Below, in pieces: positions 35,310 through 43,592 of a stretch of DNA of 64,000 nt. The DNA lies in assembly GCA_009917445.1 (NCBI GenBank), contig QZEE01000005.1, positions 1 to 64,000 on the forward strand. The letters are read 5' to 3'. Below the pieces are notes generated by a model, which did no database searches, was not told the origin of the DNA, and worked only from the letters and a program-made list of their open reading frames with translations. Position numbers and translations under genes: made by a program. The number at the start of each line of letters is the position of its first letter. Within the stretch, counting starts at the first letter, position 1. The stretch is from a bacterium D16-76 (GTDB lineage: Bacteria > Bacillota > Clostridia > Oscillospirales > Acutalibacteraceae).

Positions 35310-35666
35310 TTATTCTTCATGTTCCTGCCCCTGGCCTTTCACAGTCAAGATACCCTCCAGGGTGGTGGCGGCAATATGCAGACGCTGGGCCACGGCGATA
35401 TCGTTTTTCACGGTTTCGTCTGCCTGCTCCCCGCACATGACAAGCAGACGGGAACGGCGCAGGTACTCTCTTGCCATGTCCAGGCCATCCTTATGCTCCT
35501 GGGGGATGGATTCGTGGAGGAACATGGGCAGGAACAGGTTGGGGCAAATGGGCGAATAGCCTGCCTCGTATACCTGCCTGCAATACTGGGCGGCGCGTTC
35601 CCGGTCAGCGGTATGGTTGCCGCTCCATGCGGCGGTAATGTAAGCAAGGGGACGTTTCGCGGTCAT
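35310..35666 (-). CDS. DUF7768-like (nucleoside deoxyribosyltransferase-fold) protein
   Basis: This 118-aa protein has AYITAAWSGNHTADRERAAQ at its N-terminus, YSPICPNLFLPMFLHESIPQ in the middle and EYLRRSRLLVMCGEQADETV, the layout of small DUF4406/DUF7768 proteins with a deoxyribosyltransferase-like Rossmann fold. Enzymatic activity is unproven. ATG 35666 follows AGAAAGGAAG. It is common next to repA in Tn1549-like ICEs. Confidence 0.75.
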   Translation of the reverse strand: MTAKRPLAYITAAWSGNHTADRERAAQYCRQVYEAGYSPICPNLFLPMFLHESIPQEHKDGLDMAREYLRRSRLLVMCGEQADETVKNDIAVAQRLHIAATTLEGILTVKGQGQEHEE

Positions 35667-35691
35667 ATTTATCTTCCTTTCTCCCGGTTAA

Positions 35692-35720
35692 GGGTAAAAA
35701 AATAACGGCTGTCAGCCGTT
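35692..35720 (-). terminator. Intrinsic terminator between repA and the DUF7768-like gene
   Basis: Stem AACGGCT/AGCCGTT with a 3-nt loop, followed on the minus strand by ATTTTTTT. Confidence 0.75.
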
Positions 35721-35726
35721 TTGTGA

Positions 35727-35751
35727 AATGCGTCCCAACTTGGGACAGATT
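35727..35751. repeat. ICE palindrome copy 12
   Basis: AATGCGTCCCAA-C-TTGGGACAGATT, two outer differences, 40 bp from copy 13. Confidence 0.88.
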
Positions 35752-35766
35752 ATCCTATTTTGTTTT

Positions 35767-35787
35767 TGTGTCCCAACTTGGGACACA
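35767..35787. repeat. ICE palindrome copy 13 (perfect)
   Basis: TGTGTCCCAA-C-TTGGGACACA, a perfect 21-bp palindrome in which both arms carry T/A where most copies have C/G. It ends directly at the repA stop codon (35788). Confidence 0.9.
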
Positions 35788-36723
35788 TTAGCCGGAACCG
35801 TACAAATCATGCTGTACCTCTGCCTGATAAAACTGCCCGATGGTAGTGGGCGCGTTGTAAAGGCTGGTGAGCAGATAAGCGCGGATATTGTGGATTTTCT
35901 TCGTACTCTTACGCAGGCAGTCAAACACATACTGGACATGCGTTTCGTCCAGCTTCCTAAAGCGGGAACGTACCGCCTGGATAGGAACTTTCTCCCGCCC
36001 TATCTGGACAGTGGGCTGGGTAGAAGTCAAAACATCGGTAATCAGGTCCGTAACCCCCTCCACGTCCTCCCTGCCGTATTCCTCCGCAAGCTGGTCAAAA
36101 CAAATATTTTCCATCACCTCCTCCCGGCAAGCCTGCCAATCCATCCCATCCGTCATTGGCTGGATAGATGGATTGGTATAGCTCCTTTCAGTCTGATTCT
36201 TGTAAGTATAATTACACTCCGGTTTTCCGAACTCTGCACTTCGGCTTTCCCGAAGTCTTGACTTCTGATTTTCCGAACTCTTGACTTCGGTTTTTCCGAA
36301 GTCTGGATTTCGGGCCGGGGGAGGGGGAGGGTTTTCAACCTGTGGCGGGATATCCTTGCAGGTAAAACGCTTGACATATATCATGGCTGGCTTACCTTGC
36401 CCCTGCTTGACCCGTTGGATCAGGCCGATGCCTTTGCCGGTGTCCAGTTCTGCCAGCAGCTTGACCGCCTTATCGTTGCCGCAGTTCAGGGCCTCTTTGA
36501 TTTCATCTAAGGGATAGTAGATGAACACACGGTTTTCCTCGTCATACCAGCCGTTGCGGGCCGACAAACCCATGCGGTCAAGCATAAGGCCATAGAGCAG
36601 CTTGGCGTCAGTGGAAACATGCTTGAACTCCGGGCCCACAATGAGCTGACGGGGGATGCGGTAGAAACTGAACTGCTCCGATTCCCCGCCGTAGAAATAA
36701 TCATAGTCAAGGCGGTCTTTCAT
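35788..36723 (-). CDS. repA: RepA_N-family replication initiator
   Basis: This 311-aa protein has the RepA_N winged-helix domain (about 15-115): FYRIPRQLIVGPEFKHVSTD, AKLLYGLMLDRMGLSARNGW, VFIYYPLDEIKEALNCGNDK. A linker follows, then a DUF6017-like C-terminus (about 195-305: FDQLAEEYGREDVEGVTDLI, KSTKKIHNIRAYLLTSLYNA). It would let the excised circle replicate during transfer. ATG 36723 follows AAAGGAG. It lies 180 bp inside the right attachment site, the standard place in Tn1549-like elements. The region coding residues 140-175 contains short direct repeats (cttcggttttccgaa-like). Confidence 0.92.
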   Translation of the reverse strand: MKDRLDYDYFYGGESEQFSFYRIPRQLIVGPEFKHVSTDAKLLYGLMLDRMGLSARNGWYDEENRVFIYYPLDEIKEALNCGNDKAVKLLAELDTGKGIGLIQRVKQGQGKPAMIYVKRFTCKDIPPQVENPPPPPARNPDFGKTEVKSSENQKSRLRESRSAEFGKPECNYTYKNQTERSYTNPSIQPMTDGMDWQACREEVMENICFDQLAEEYGREDVEGVTDLITDVLTSTQPTVQIGREKVPIQAVRSRFRKLDETHVQYVFDCLRKSTKKIHNIRAYLLTSLYNAPTTIGQFYQAEVQHDLYGSG

Positions 36724-36768
36724 GGGGAAAACTCCTTTCTGTTATGATGGTATCTAAAAATGGGCATG

Positions 36769-36801
36769 AAAAAAGGGGCGTTCAAAAAATCTGAACGCCC
36801 C
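36769..36801 (-). terminator. Intrinsic terminator at the ICE right end
   Basis: Ten-bp stem GGGGCGTTCA/TGAACGCCCC, followed on the minus strand by TTTTTT. It shields repA from transcription entering from tRNA-Ala. Confidence 0.8.
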
Positions 36802-36854
36802 ATAGGGGAGTGTGCTTGCGTGGCCGGGATATGCCAGTCTACGAAACACACATA

Positions 36855-36886
36855 CGAAAAAAGACTCGTTTCTTTTGAAACAAGCC
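36855..36886 (-). terminator. Terminator downstream of tRNA-Ala
   Basis: Stem GGCTTGTTTC/GAAACGAGTC (with G-U pairs), loop AAAA, then TTTTTT on the minus strand, 20 bp past the tRNA 3' end. Being inside the ICE, it is supplied by the element. Confidence 0.65.
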
Positions 36887-36905
36887 TTTTCTCTCGTGTA
36901 CCCTG

Positions 36906-36981
<76 letters not shown>

Positions 36982-37163
36982 TTGGTGCTTTAAAATAATA
37001 CCACATCCTTCTGCATTTTGCAACCCCTTTTTTAAAAAAATTTCCCCAGATCTACGTTTTTATCGTATGACACCAGAAAATGTTCCCCATATACATAAAA
37101 ACCAGTCATTCCCCCATTGCCTGGCAAAAACAGAAGGGGGAGCGTCCCCACTCCCCCTACTCT

Positions 37164-37712
37164 TCACAGGCCCAGCGCCTCATGGTTTTCCCGCATGCCC
37201 TCTATGCACGCGCCAATCACCTCGTCCAACTCTACGTCCAGACGCTGGCAGCCGTCTAAGATTACGTCCCGGTTTACCCCGGCCGCGAATTTCTTATCCT
37301 TAAACTTCTTTTTCACCGACTTCACTTCCAAATCCATCACCGAGTGGGAGGGCCGCAGGATCGCCGCCGCGTTAATCAGCCCACTAAGCTCGTCCACGGT
37401 GTATAGCACCTTTTCCATGTAGAGCTCCGGTTCCACATCTGTCACCAGCCCATAGCCATGGCTCACCACCGCATGGATGAACTCTTGGTCATACCCGGCA
37501 CCCTGTAAAATCTCTACCGCCTTTTTGCAATGTTCCTCTGGATATTTCTCGTAGTCCACGTCGTGCAAAAGGCCCACACAGCCCCAATACTCTACGTCCT
37601 CCCCGGCCTTCTGCGCATAGTGCCGCATAATGGCCTCAACTGCCAGCCCGTGCACCACCAGCGCTTGGTTCTGGTTATACTCTTGCAGCAGCGCAAATGC
37701 TTTTTCCCGCAT
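37164..37712 (-). CDS. HD-domain hydrolase
   Basis: This 182-aa HD phosphohydrolase has VHGLAVEAIMRHYAQ, the metal-binding GLLHDVDYEKYPEEH and HAVVSHGYG. Such HDIG-type proteins hydrolyse nucleotides or phosphate esters; the substrate is unknown. ATG 37712 follows AAAGGTG. It is the first chromosomal gene beyond tRNA-Ala, and the 180-bp spacer between them holds nothing I can name. Confidence 0.85.
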   Translation of the reverse strand: MREKAFALLQEYNQNQALVVHGLAVEAIMRHYAQKAGEDVEYWGCVGLLHDVDYEKYPEEHCKKAVEILQGAGYDQEFIHAVVSHGYGLVTDVEPELYMEKVLYTVDELSGLINAAAILRPSHSVMDLEVKSVKKKFKDKKFAAGVNRDVILDGCQRLDVELDEVIGACIEGMRENHEALGL

Positions 37713-37772
37713 GATTACCACACCTTTCTAAAAATCCATCTTAACTCCTATCCCGTCCAGCGGGCCCCAGTC

Positions 37773-38672
37773 TTAAACGGCACCCGCCCTTCTGCCCTTT
37801 TCCAGCAGGGCCCATACCTCTTCTTCGGTCTCCAGGTCATAATCCCCCACAAGCCCCTGCCTATGGTAGACTACCCCTGCCTTATCCAAGGCCTCCAGGC
37901 AGTCCAGTAGGGTTTCTATCCCATACTGGCGGGCAAACCCCACAAAGGCCCGCACTCGCGTCTTTTGCAGCATGGGCGCACCGCAGGGGAATTCCCCGCA
38001 CTCCCAGCAGCCCTTCAGCCCTTTTTCCAGGCAGCACTGGTAGTTTTGACACTCCTGGTGGTTCCCACACCCCTCTGCCTGGCAGCCTGGGCACTGGGCG
38101 TTCTCGCTGCACAGGCAGCAAGCCAGGCCGCAGTATGCCACCCCCAGTTCCCGGCGCATGGCGCTTACAGGCACCCGGTAGTAGTCCGGATAATCTCGGA
38201 AGCGCTGAGGGCCCGCAAAGCCCAGCTCCCCCAGCACCTTGCGGCGGGCGGCGGCAGCGGGCGGGGCTTTTGTCACTAAGGCGCCCATGGGGAAATCCCG
38301 GGTAAAATCATCCAAGGCCAGCTGGTAAAGCTCCCGCAGGTATGCTTCCTGTTCGTACTCCCGGCGAAGGTCTACCCGCAGCACACCGGTTTCCCCGCCG
38401 AAAATCTCCAACGTCCCCACTGGCTCGCCGCTTTGCTTGTCGATTATTGCCGGCCGGGCGTAACCCTCCCCCTGCCAGATGCGGATGTAGGCTTCCATAT
38501 CTTCCAGCGTCCCGCACAGGAAGCCACGGCTGCAGTTGTCGTCGTTCATCAGCTGCACCGCAGCGGGGTCGCTGTAGCATTTCAGCAGGGCAGGGGCGTC
38601 CTCTACGGTGGTTTGCCGCAGGAGGAAATGTTCTGTCTCATAGCGGTAGCCACGGTTTTTTTCGTCTGCCAT
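37773..38672 (-). CDS. GNAT acetyltransferase fused to a Cys-rich DUF3795 domain
   Basis: This 299-aa fusion has an N-terminal GNAT domain (about 1-165: FLLRQTTVEDAPALLKCYSD, GEPVGTLEIFGGETGVLRVD). The C-terminal DUF3795 domain (about 178-285) starts AYCGLACCLCSENAQCPGC and has further pairs in CQNYQCCLEKGLKGCWECG, probably binding zinc or Fe-S. The substrate is unknown. ATG 38672 follows AAAGGAG. Confidence 0.8.
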   Translation of the reverse strand: MADEKNRGYRYETEHFLLRQTTVEDAPALLKCYSDPAAVQLMNDDNCSRGFLCGTLEDMEAYIRIWQGEGYARPAIIDKQSGEPVGTLEIFGGETGVLRVDLRREYEQEAYLRELYQLALDDFTRDFPMGALVTKAPPAAAARRKVLGELGFAGPQRFRDYPDYYRVPVSAMRRELGVAYCGLACCLCSENAQCPGCQAEGCGNHQECQNYQCCLEKGLKGCWECGEFPCGAPMLQKTRVRAFVGFARQYGIETLLDCLEALDKAGVVYHRQGLVGDYDLETEEEVWALLEKGRRAGAV

Positions 38673-38758
38673 TTTGCACGGCTCCTTTCAAAACATTTGT
38701 TCTAAAAAGAGTATAGCACATGCAACCCGCAAAGTCAAGAAAAATCGAACAAACTTTC

Positions 38759-39487
38759 TCAAACCTCTGCCGCCAGGGCAAGCACCTGTGTCAAGTCATC
38801 CCGTATGAGCAGATCTGCCCGGTTGTCGTAAGGGGTGGGGTCGCGGTTGATGAGCACCAGCTTGGCCCCGGGCGCCAAATACCCCACCAGCCCCGCCACC
38901 GGGTACACCACCAGGGACGTCCCCGCCACAATCATCAGCTGGGCTTTAGCCGCGTAGTCTACGGCCCGGCCCAGCAGCTGTTGGTCCAGCGGCTCGCCGT
39001 ACAGGACTACATCGGGCTTCAGCACCCCGCCGCAGGGGCACAGGGGCGCCCCGGGCTCCCCCATCACATAGGCCATGTCGTACATTTTGCCGCAGCGCTG
39101 GCAGAAATACCGGTTTTCGTTGCCGTGCAGCTCCAGCACGTTGCGGCTGCCGGCCAGCTGGTGCAGCCCGTCTATGTTCTGGGTGATGACCGCCTCCAGC
39201 TGCCCGGCCTGTTCCAGCTTGGCCAGGGCGTAGTGGGCGGGGTTGGGCCGGGCTTCTGGGTAAAGCATCACCCGGCGGAGGAAATCATAAAATTCCGCTG
39301 TGTGCTGCACAAAGTACGCGTGCGAAAGCATCTCTTCATAAGAAAGCCCCTGCTTTTTCTGAGCGTACAGCCCGTGGGCGCTGCGGAAATCTGGTATGCC
39401 GCTGGCCGTAGACACCCCCGCCCCGCCCAAAAAGACCGTGTGCCGGCTTTCAGCCAGCCAGCTTTTCAAGGTTTCAATGTGGCCCAT
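38759..39487 (-). CDS. cobB: NAD-dependent protein deacylase (sirtuin, Sir2 family)
   Basis: This 242-aa sirtuin has [30 protein letters not shown], catalytic His in LELHGN, the zinc ligands CQRCG ... CPCGG, and PDVVLYGE. It removes acyl groups from lysines using NAD+, in the cytoplasm. ATG 39487 follows GAAGGAGG. The gene stands alone. Confidence 0.93.
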   Translation of the reverse strand: MGHIETLKSWLAESRHTVFLGGAGVSTASGIPDFRSAHGLYAQKKQGLSYEEMLSHAYFVQHTAEFYDFLRRVMLYPEARPNPAHYALAKLEQAGQLEAVITQNIDGLHQLAGSRNVLELHGNENRYFCQRCGKMYDMAYVMGEPGAPLCPCGGVLKPDVVLYGEPLDQQLLGRAVDYAAKAQLMIVAGTSLVVYPVAGLVGYLAPGAKLVLINRDPTPYDNRADLLIRDDLTQVLALAAEV

Positions 39488-39552
39488 GTGTGCCCTCCTT
39501 CCTTCTCATTTGTATTATAGCAGTTGTGCCGGGCTTGTCAATACAAGGCCCA

Positions 39553-39592
39553 TAAACAAATAAACGGCGCAGAGCTTTTGTACTCCTGCGCC
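39553..39592 (-). terminator. Terminator of the BlaI/M56 operon
   Basis: Stem GGCGCAG/CTGCGCC followed on the minus strand by GTTTATTTGTTT, 20 bp past the 42-aa ORF. Confidence 0.6.
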
Positions 39593-39611
39593 ATTTAGTA
39601 ATTTTCGTATT

Positions 39612-39740
39612 TTATTTCATATCGATCCAATAAGGATCCTCCCAACGATTCCGGGTAGCGTTCCAACGACGATACTGAAGAACCCCGTTATTCATTCGAA
39701 ATTTGGTTTCAATTACATCCGCAAATGGCATTATACCCAA
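39612..39740 (-). CDS. Small ORF (42 aa) downstream of the M56 peptidase
   Basis: TTG 39740 lies 9 nt after AGGAGG. The peptide (TKFRMNNGVLQYRRWNATRN then RWEDPYWIDMK) is Arg/Trp-rich. It lies 29 bp after the M56 gene and before a terminator, so it is the third gene of that operon. I do not recognise it. Confidence 0.5.
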   Translation of the reverse strand: MGIMPFADVIETKFRMNNGVLQYRRWNATRNRWEDPYWIDMK

Positions 39741-39769
39741 TTCAAAATTCCTCCTCAAAAATATACTTT

Positions 39770-40942
39770 TTAAGTATCAGGTCTTATTTGAAAACCCTCT
39801 TCTATCATTAACTGAACAAAATCATCTGGAACAGTTGTTTGTAAAAAGCCATGATTGTACAAAGAGTATGTACCATCATGGTTATCTACCAAGTAGGAAT
39901 CTTCTGATAGAATTTCTACACACGTATTCCCACCAATTATATTTTCTTTAATCTCGTCCTCAGGCGCTTCATAATACGGCTGGATGACAAAGGAATAGGA
40001 GATCACCATCAAAACGGCCATAAAAACAGAAGTGACAGCTGTTGCTACGGCAGCTATCTTGGGGCGGTGCTTATAATTCAAAATGGCATTTACACGTTGA
40101 AACAAGCGCTCCTTTTCATCCTGTGTAAACTCTGCAATGGCTGCTACTAAAAAGTCCAGGTCCGGTTTGCCTTTGGCAAACTCGGCGGCCTTTTCCAAAG
40201 TATGCACATAAGCAATGCGCCCATCCAAGTCCCGCTTTTTGGCAATCATGATGTCGCACCGCAGCTCCAAGGTCTGGGTCAAGTCGGAATACAGCCAGTA
40301 CACCAGCGGGTTCCACCAAAAAATATCCCGCACCAGCTCTGCCATAAGCTTCACCCAAATGTCGCCATTCTTCCAGTGGGTGAACTCATGCTCTAAAATG
40401 TTGCGGTAATCTTCGCTGGAATAAGGGTGCAAGGGAAACAAAACAACCGGCCTACAAAACCCTGTCACCATAGGCGAGCGCACCACGCTTGTCATAAAGA
40501 TGGCAAAATCGCGCACACCCAGCTGTAAAGCCACTTCCTGTGCTTCGGCATAGGGCACGTCCTCTTCTGTTACGGGCTCGAAAGCCCGCAGCAGTTTGCA
40601 AAACTTACCATACCTGCGCAGGGAACGGGAAAGGAAAAAGAGTATACCTGTCAGCCATATTAAGCCAATTAACTGCACCGGGGTAAAGCCCAGCCAAGCA
40701 ATCGACGTGTTAAAGAAACCGTCAATCCTGGTCACGGCCCCACTGCCCATCAAGGCCTGGGTAAAGGAGGGCATCTCTAAGGGCAGGAAACACCGTGCCG
40801 CGCTGCAAAGCACAATCGCCAGCAGCGGCCATACGCCAAAGCCAAGGATAAAGCTACTGTTGCGGCGGCATATGCACAGCAGCAAAATGAACAGGCTGCT
40901 CCAACACACCGCCATGAGGAACGAGTAGACGGAAACGATCAC
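39770..40942 (-). CDS. BlaR1/MecR1-like M56 membrane metallopeptidase
   Basis: This 390-aa protein has four membrane helices (for example FILGFGVWPLLAIVLCSAARCF and FTPVQLIGLIWLTGILFF) and the zinc motif LEHEFTHWKNGD with FWWNPLVYWLY, as in BlaR1. The C-terminal outer part after the last helix (about 325-390) is short and is not a penicillin-binding domain. It probably cleaves the BlaI-like repressor upon a signal. GTG 40942 overlaps the blaI stop (GTGA). Confidence 0.88.
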   Translation of the reverse strand: MIVSVYSFLMAVCWSSLFILLLCICRRNSSFILGFGVWPLLAIVLCSAARCFLPLEMPSFTQALMGSGAVTRIDGFFNTSIAWLGFTPVQLIGLIWLTGILFFLSRSLRRYGKFCKLLRAFEPVTEEDVPYAEAQEVALQLGVRDFAIFMTSVVRSPMVTGFCRPVVLFPLHPYSSEDYRNILEHEFTHWKNGDIWVKLMAELVRDIFWWNPLVYWLYSDLTQTLELRCDIMIAKKRDLDGRIAYVHTLEKAAEFAKGKPDLDFLVAAIAEFTQDEKERLFQRVNAILNYKHRPKIAAVATAVTSVFMAVLMVISYSFVIQPYYEAPEDEIKENIIGGNTCVEILSEDSYLVDNHDGTYSLYNHGFLQTTVPDDFVQLMIEEGFQIRPDT

Positions 40943-41403
40943 TCCATAACGCTCCCTTTGGACTCTTCCCGCTTCTCCCTGGCCTCCTCCCTTTTCTTCT
41001 GGACGAATTTCTCAATCCCGCCCAGCACCGATTCGGTGTCTGTGTCCGGGGAAAGGTCCAGCAAAGCGGAAAGGATTTCCGGGATGTCTGCGGGCTGGTA
41101 ATCCTGGGTAGAGTGTACCTGCCTGGCCAGGAATTCATTGCGGGAAACTGTAGGCGCATACCGCCGCGCGTTCTTCCTGCCCATGCCCAGGTTGTCTACC
41201 GGTACCAGATACTCCTTGGCGATCAACTCGTTAATCAGGATATGGAACGAGTTTTTGGCGAACAAGGGGTTTTCCGCGTCTTCCGTGGCCTTTGCCATGA
41301 TCTCCTGCTTGTTCAGGGGCCGCGGGGAATTCCACAACACCTGCAGCAAGGCCAGTTCCGAAGCGGTAACAGACGAATTTTGCCGTTTTGACATGAGAGC
41401 CAT
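40939..41403 (-). CDS. BlaI/MecI-family repressor
   Basis: This 154-aa winged-helix repressor has VTASELALLQVLWNSPRPLN and HILINELIAKEYLVPVDNLG. The C-terminal third is charged. It should repress its own operon until cleaved by the M56 partner. ATG 41403 follows AAAGGAGG. No beta-lactamase is adjacent. Confidence 0.85.
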   Translation of the reverse strand: MALMSKRQNSSVTASELALLQVLWNSPRPLNKQEIMAKATEDAENPLFAKNSFHILINELIAKEYLVPVDNLGMGRKNARRYAPTVSRNEFLARQVHSTQDYQPADIPEILSALLDLSPDTDTESVLGGIEKFVQKKREEAREKREESKGSVME

Positions 41404-41519
41404 TACACCTCCTTTCCTGCGCAGCGGGCTGCCGGCCTGCCGCTATAATCCGCGCACCCCACACCCTGCGCCGGGCAGCGCCTTGTTGGGAAAAGGCGCC
41501 TGGGGGTTTGCTTGCCCCT

Positions 41520-41548
41520 ATTATACAATACGCAGCCGGAGATGTCAA
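41520..41548 (-). promoter_or_regulatory. Consensus promoter of the BlaI/M56 operon
   Basis: Perfect TTGACA (41543-41548), 17-bp spacer and TATAAT (41520-41525) on the minus strand. The near-dyad TATTGTATAATA over the -10 may be part of the repressor site. The rest of spacer 41404-41773 holds no gene; a TATAAT near 41678 may serve the plus-strand gene at 41774. Confidence 0.85.
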
Positions 41549-41773
41549 TAAAAAAAACGCACTTATTTACATTTTTATTTGGACATTGCTGGCAAACGCC
41601 CCCTCTCATCCCCCTGCCCCCTGGGGAAAACGCCATATTTTGTATACGCAGAACCTTCCGCCCCCTTAAAGCCCCCGTTATAATTTGTAAAGAAGCAGGC
41701 GGGGCAGGCATTTCTAATGTAAGCGTTTAGAAAGCCGCGCTAGCCCCGCCCATTATTTACGGAGGTGTCACAT

Positions 41774-42151
41774 ATGAAACTAACAGAAAACCGGGCCTAC
41801 TTTTTGACTTGGGCGGAAGCATCCTCAGCCGCGGCAAAGGGTATCGAAGAATCCCTGGGCCTGCGCCTGCCCTGCGCCGCCGGCATCGTAGACGGCTCCT
41901 ATTGGGAGGTGGCCTTCCCCAGCGGCCGCATGCCCCTCTCCCAGCTATGCCGCCTTTTGGTACAGACCGGCGCGCCGGAAAAGGTATGGGCCGCCGCCCT
42001 GCCGGACGAGGGCGACCAGGCCGTCACCGGCCTGGGCCGGGAGCTGTCCGCCCTGCTCATCCAGAAAAGCCTGCGCCTGGCAGGGTGCCAGGCCCTGCCC
42101 ACCCCAGAGGGCCTGTGGCTTGTAGCCGCACAGGCAGGCGGCCTCCATTGA
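41774..42151 (+). CDS. Hypothetical 125-aa protein
   Basis: ATG 41774 follows GGAGGTGTCAC at 8 nt. The protein is soluble, Ala/Leu-rich (FLTWAEASSAAAKGIEESLG, SGRMPLSQLCRLLVQTGAPE). I do not recognise it. Its end runs into the remains of a chemoreceptor gene in another frame, so it may once have been part of a longer sensor. Confidence 0.55.
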   Translation: MKLTENRAYFLTWAEASSAAAKGIEESLGLRLPCAAGIVDGSYWEVAFPSGRMPLSQLCRLLVQTGAPEKVWAAALPDEGDQAVTGLGRELSALLIQKSLRLAGCQALPTPEGLWLVAAQAGGLH

Positions 42152-42756
42152 CGGCCCGGTAGAAAACGTGGCCGCTATCACCACCCAGATACAGACCAGC
42201 AGCCTGCGCGGCGGCAGCCGACGCCAAAATGGAACAGCTGATGACCGCCACCAAGAATATCGACGCTTCCTCTTCCCGCATCGTAACCATTATCAAGACC
42301 ATTGAGGACATTGCCTTCCAGACAAACATCCTGGCCTTAAACGCCTCGGTTGAGGCCGCCCGGGCCGGCACAGCGGGGAAAGGCTTCTCGGTTGTGGCGG
42401 AAGAGGTGCGGAATTTGGCCTCCAAGTCTACCGAAGCGGCCCAGAACACCAACGGCTTAGTAAGCCGGTCTATCCAGGACGTAAAAACCGGCACAGAGTC
42501 TACCGACCTGGCGGTTTCCGCCATGCAGGTCATCCACAGCTGCGTGCAGTCCATTAAAGAGCTGATGGATGAGATCGCCGCTGCCAGCGTGCAGCAGTCC
42601 CAGATGATTTCCCAGGTCGAAGACGGCATCAAGGAGATCTCCCAGGTGGTGCAGGCAAACGCCGCCTCTGCCGAGGAAAGCGCCGCCGTGTCCAAAGAGC
42701 TCTCCGGTCAGGCACGCACCTTGAACCAGCTGATCAGCCGGTTCCATATCCGGTAA
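42141..42756 (+). pseudogene. Broken methyl-accepting chemotaxis protein (signalling domain only)
   Basis: The frame before 42203 reads VENVAAITTQIQTSSLR. After a one-base shift near 42205-42212 it continues as AADAKMEQLMTATKNIDASS, IEDIAFQTNILALNASVEAA, the conserved MCP hairpin tip, and ends SGQARTLNQLISRFHIR. The sensory and membrane part is missing. An ATG at 42229 opens a 175-aa ORF that could still be made, but without HAMP or input domains and without a ribosome site it is probably inactive. Confidence 0.75.
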
Positions 42757-42788
42757 AACCCAGCCGCTGAAAACGGCCTATAACCGAA

Positions 42789-42828
42789 GAAGCCCCGGCC
42801 CGCCATCTGGCGCCGGGGCTTCTTTATG
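42789..42828 (+). terminator. Terminator after the chemoreceptor remnant
   Basis: Perfect 11-bp stem GAAGCCCCGGC/GCCGGGGCTTC followed by TTTATG; it also faces the convergent gene at 42838. Confidence 0.75.
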
Positions 42829-42837
42829 TTCCTTTTG

Positions 42838-43326
42838 TTACCACACGGCGCCTGCCCGTTCCTGCAAAATGGCTTCGCTTATGTGGGTAAGGTTATCCAG
42901 GGGGATCGCCAGGCAGGGCCTGCCGTCCGGCATGGCGGCAATAAAGGGCTCTATGGTGCCCGGCAGCATGCGCAGGGGCAGGGTATCCGCGGGGCCTGCG
43001 GCTTTCCGGTAGACGTAGCCCCCCATGGTGTACACAAAGTCCTTTGCGGAAGGTTTTTCTACCACCTGGTAGCCATAAAAATGGTTGAACAGCCGCCGGT
43101 TCCCCTTTTGGTCCCACAGGCTTTCCACCGCCCGCGCCAGCGTGCGCTGGACCGCCGCGACACTGGTTTCCTGCGTAGATTTTAAGAGGTTCCGGCAGAA
43201 CACGTCAAAGGTAGGGAAATGAGGGTACAGGGAAGAAGCTTCCTGGATAGCCAGGCAGAGGAGCTGGTAGCCCTTGTTGCTCCTCCGCATGGCGAAATGG
43301 GACATGACAAATTCTTCAGCCAACAT
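42838..43326 (-). CDS. Spo0A C-terminal-like DNA-binding protein
   Basis: This 162-aa protein carries a segment like the Spo0A effector domain: RRSNKGYQLLCLAIQEASSL, then LLKSTQETSVAAVQRTLARA and VESLWDQ. A receiver domain is absent, and a C-terminal extension follows. It could regulate sporulation-type genes without phosphorylation. ATG 43326 follows AAAGGACG. The 305-bp spacer upstream (to 43632) holds hairpins only. Confidence 0.65.
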   Translation of the reverse strand: MLAEEFVMSHFAMRRSNKGYQLLCLAIQEASSLYPHFPTFDVFCRNLLKSTQETSVAAVQRTLARAVESLWDQKGNRRLFNHFYGYQVVEKPSAKDFVYTMGGYVYRKAAGPADTLPLRMLPGTIEPFIAAMPDGRPCLAIPLDNLTHISEAILQERAGAVW

Positions 43327-43592
43327 GTGGTTTTCGTCCTTTCTGCAAATTTTTGTTTTTTTATGTATATCATAATATAAAACACCGCACAATGGGAAGA
43401 ACTTGACAAAAAAAGACACCTTAAAACGAAAAATGACAGGAACCGGCCGCCATACGAATCCAGGCTTTCATGGAAAGGGAAAGGCAACGCCAGGGCTTCT
43501 CTCCCAAAGGCGCAAAAAAGCCGCTCGAACAAAGCTGTTTAAGCGGTTTTTGTATAGGGCCGTACCCTAAGTGCCGACTAAGCCGTAAAAAC

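Noticed and set aside
5395-35787. All palindromes as ordinary intrinsic terminators
   Set aside because: Many copies lack a T run, lie upstream of ribosome sites inside one operon, and have only one unpaired central base; some copies may still terminate.
41543-41583. A classical TACA/TGTA BlaI operator at the BlaI promoter
   Set aside because: Only an imperfect dyad over the -10 is visible, so no operator was annotated separately.
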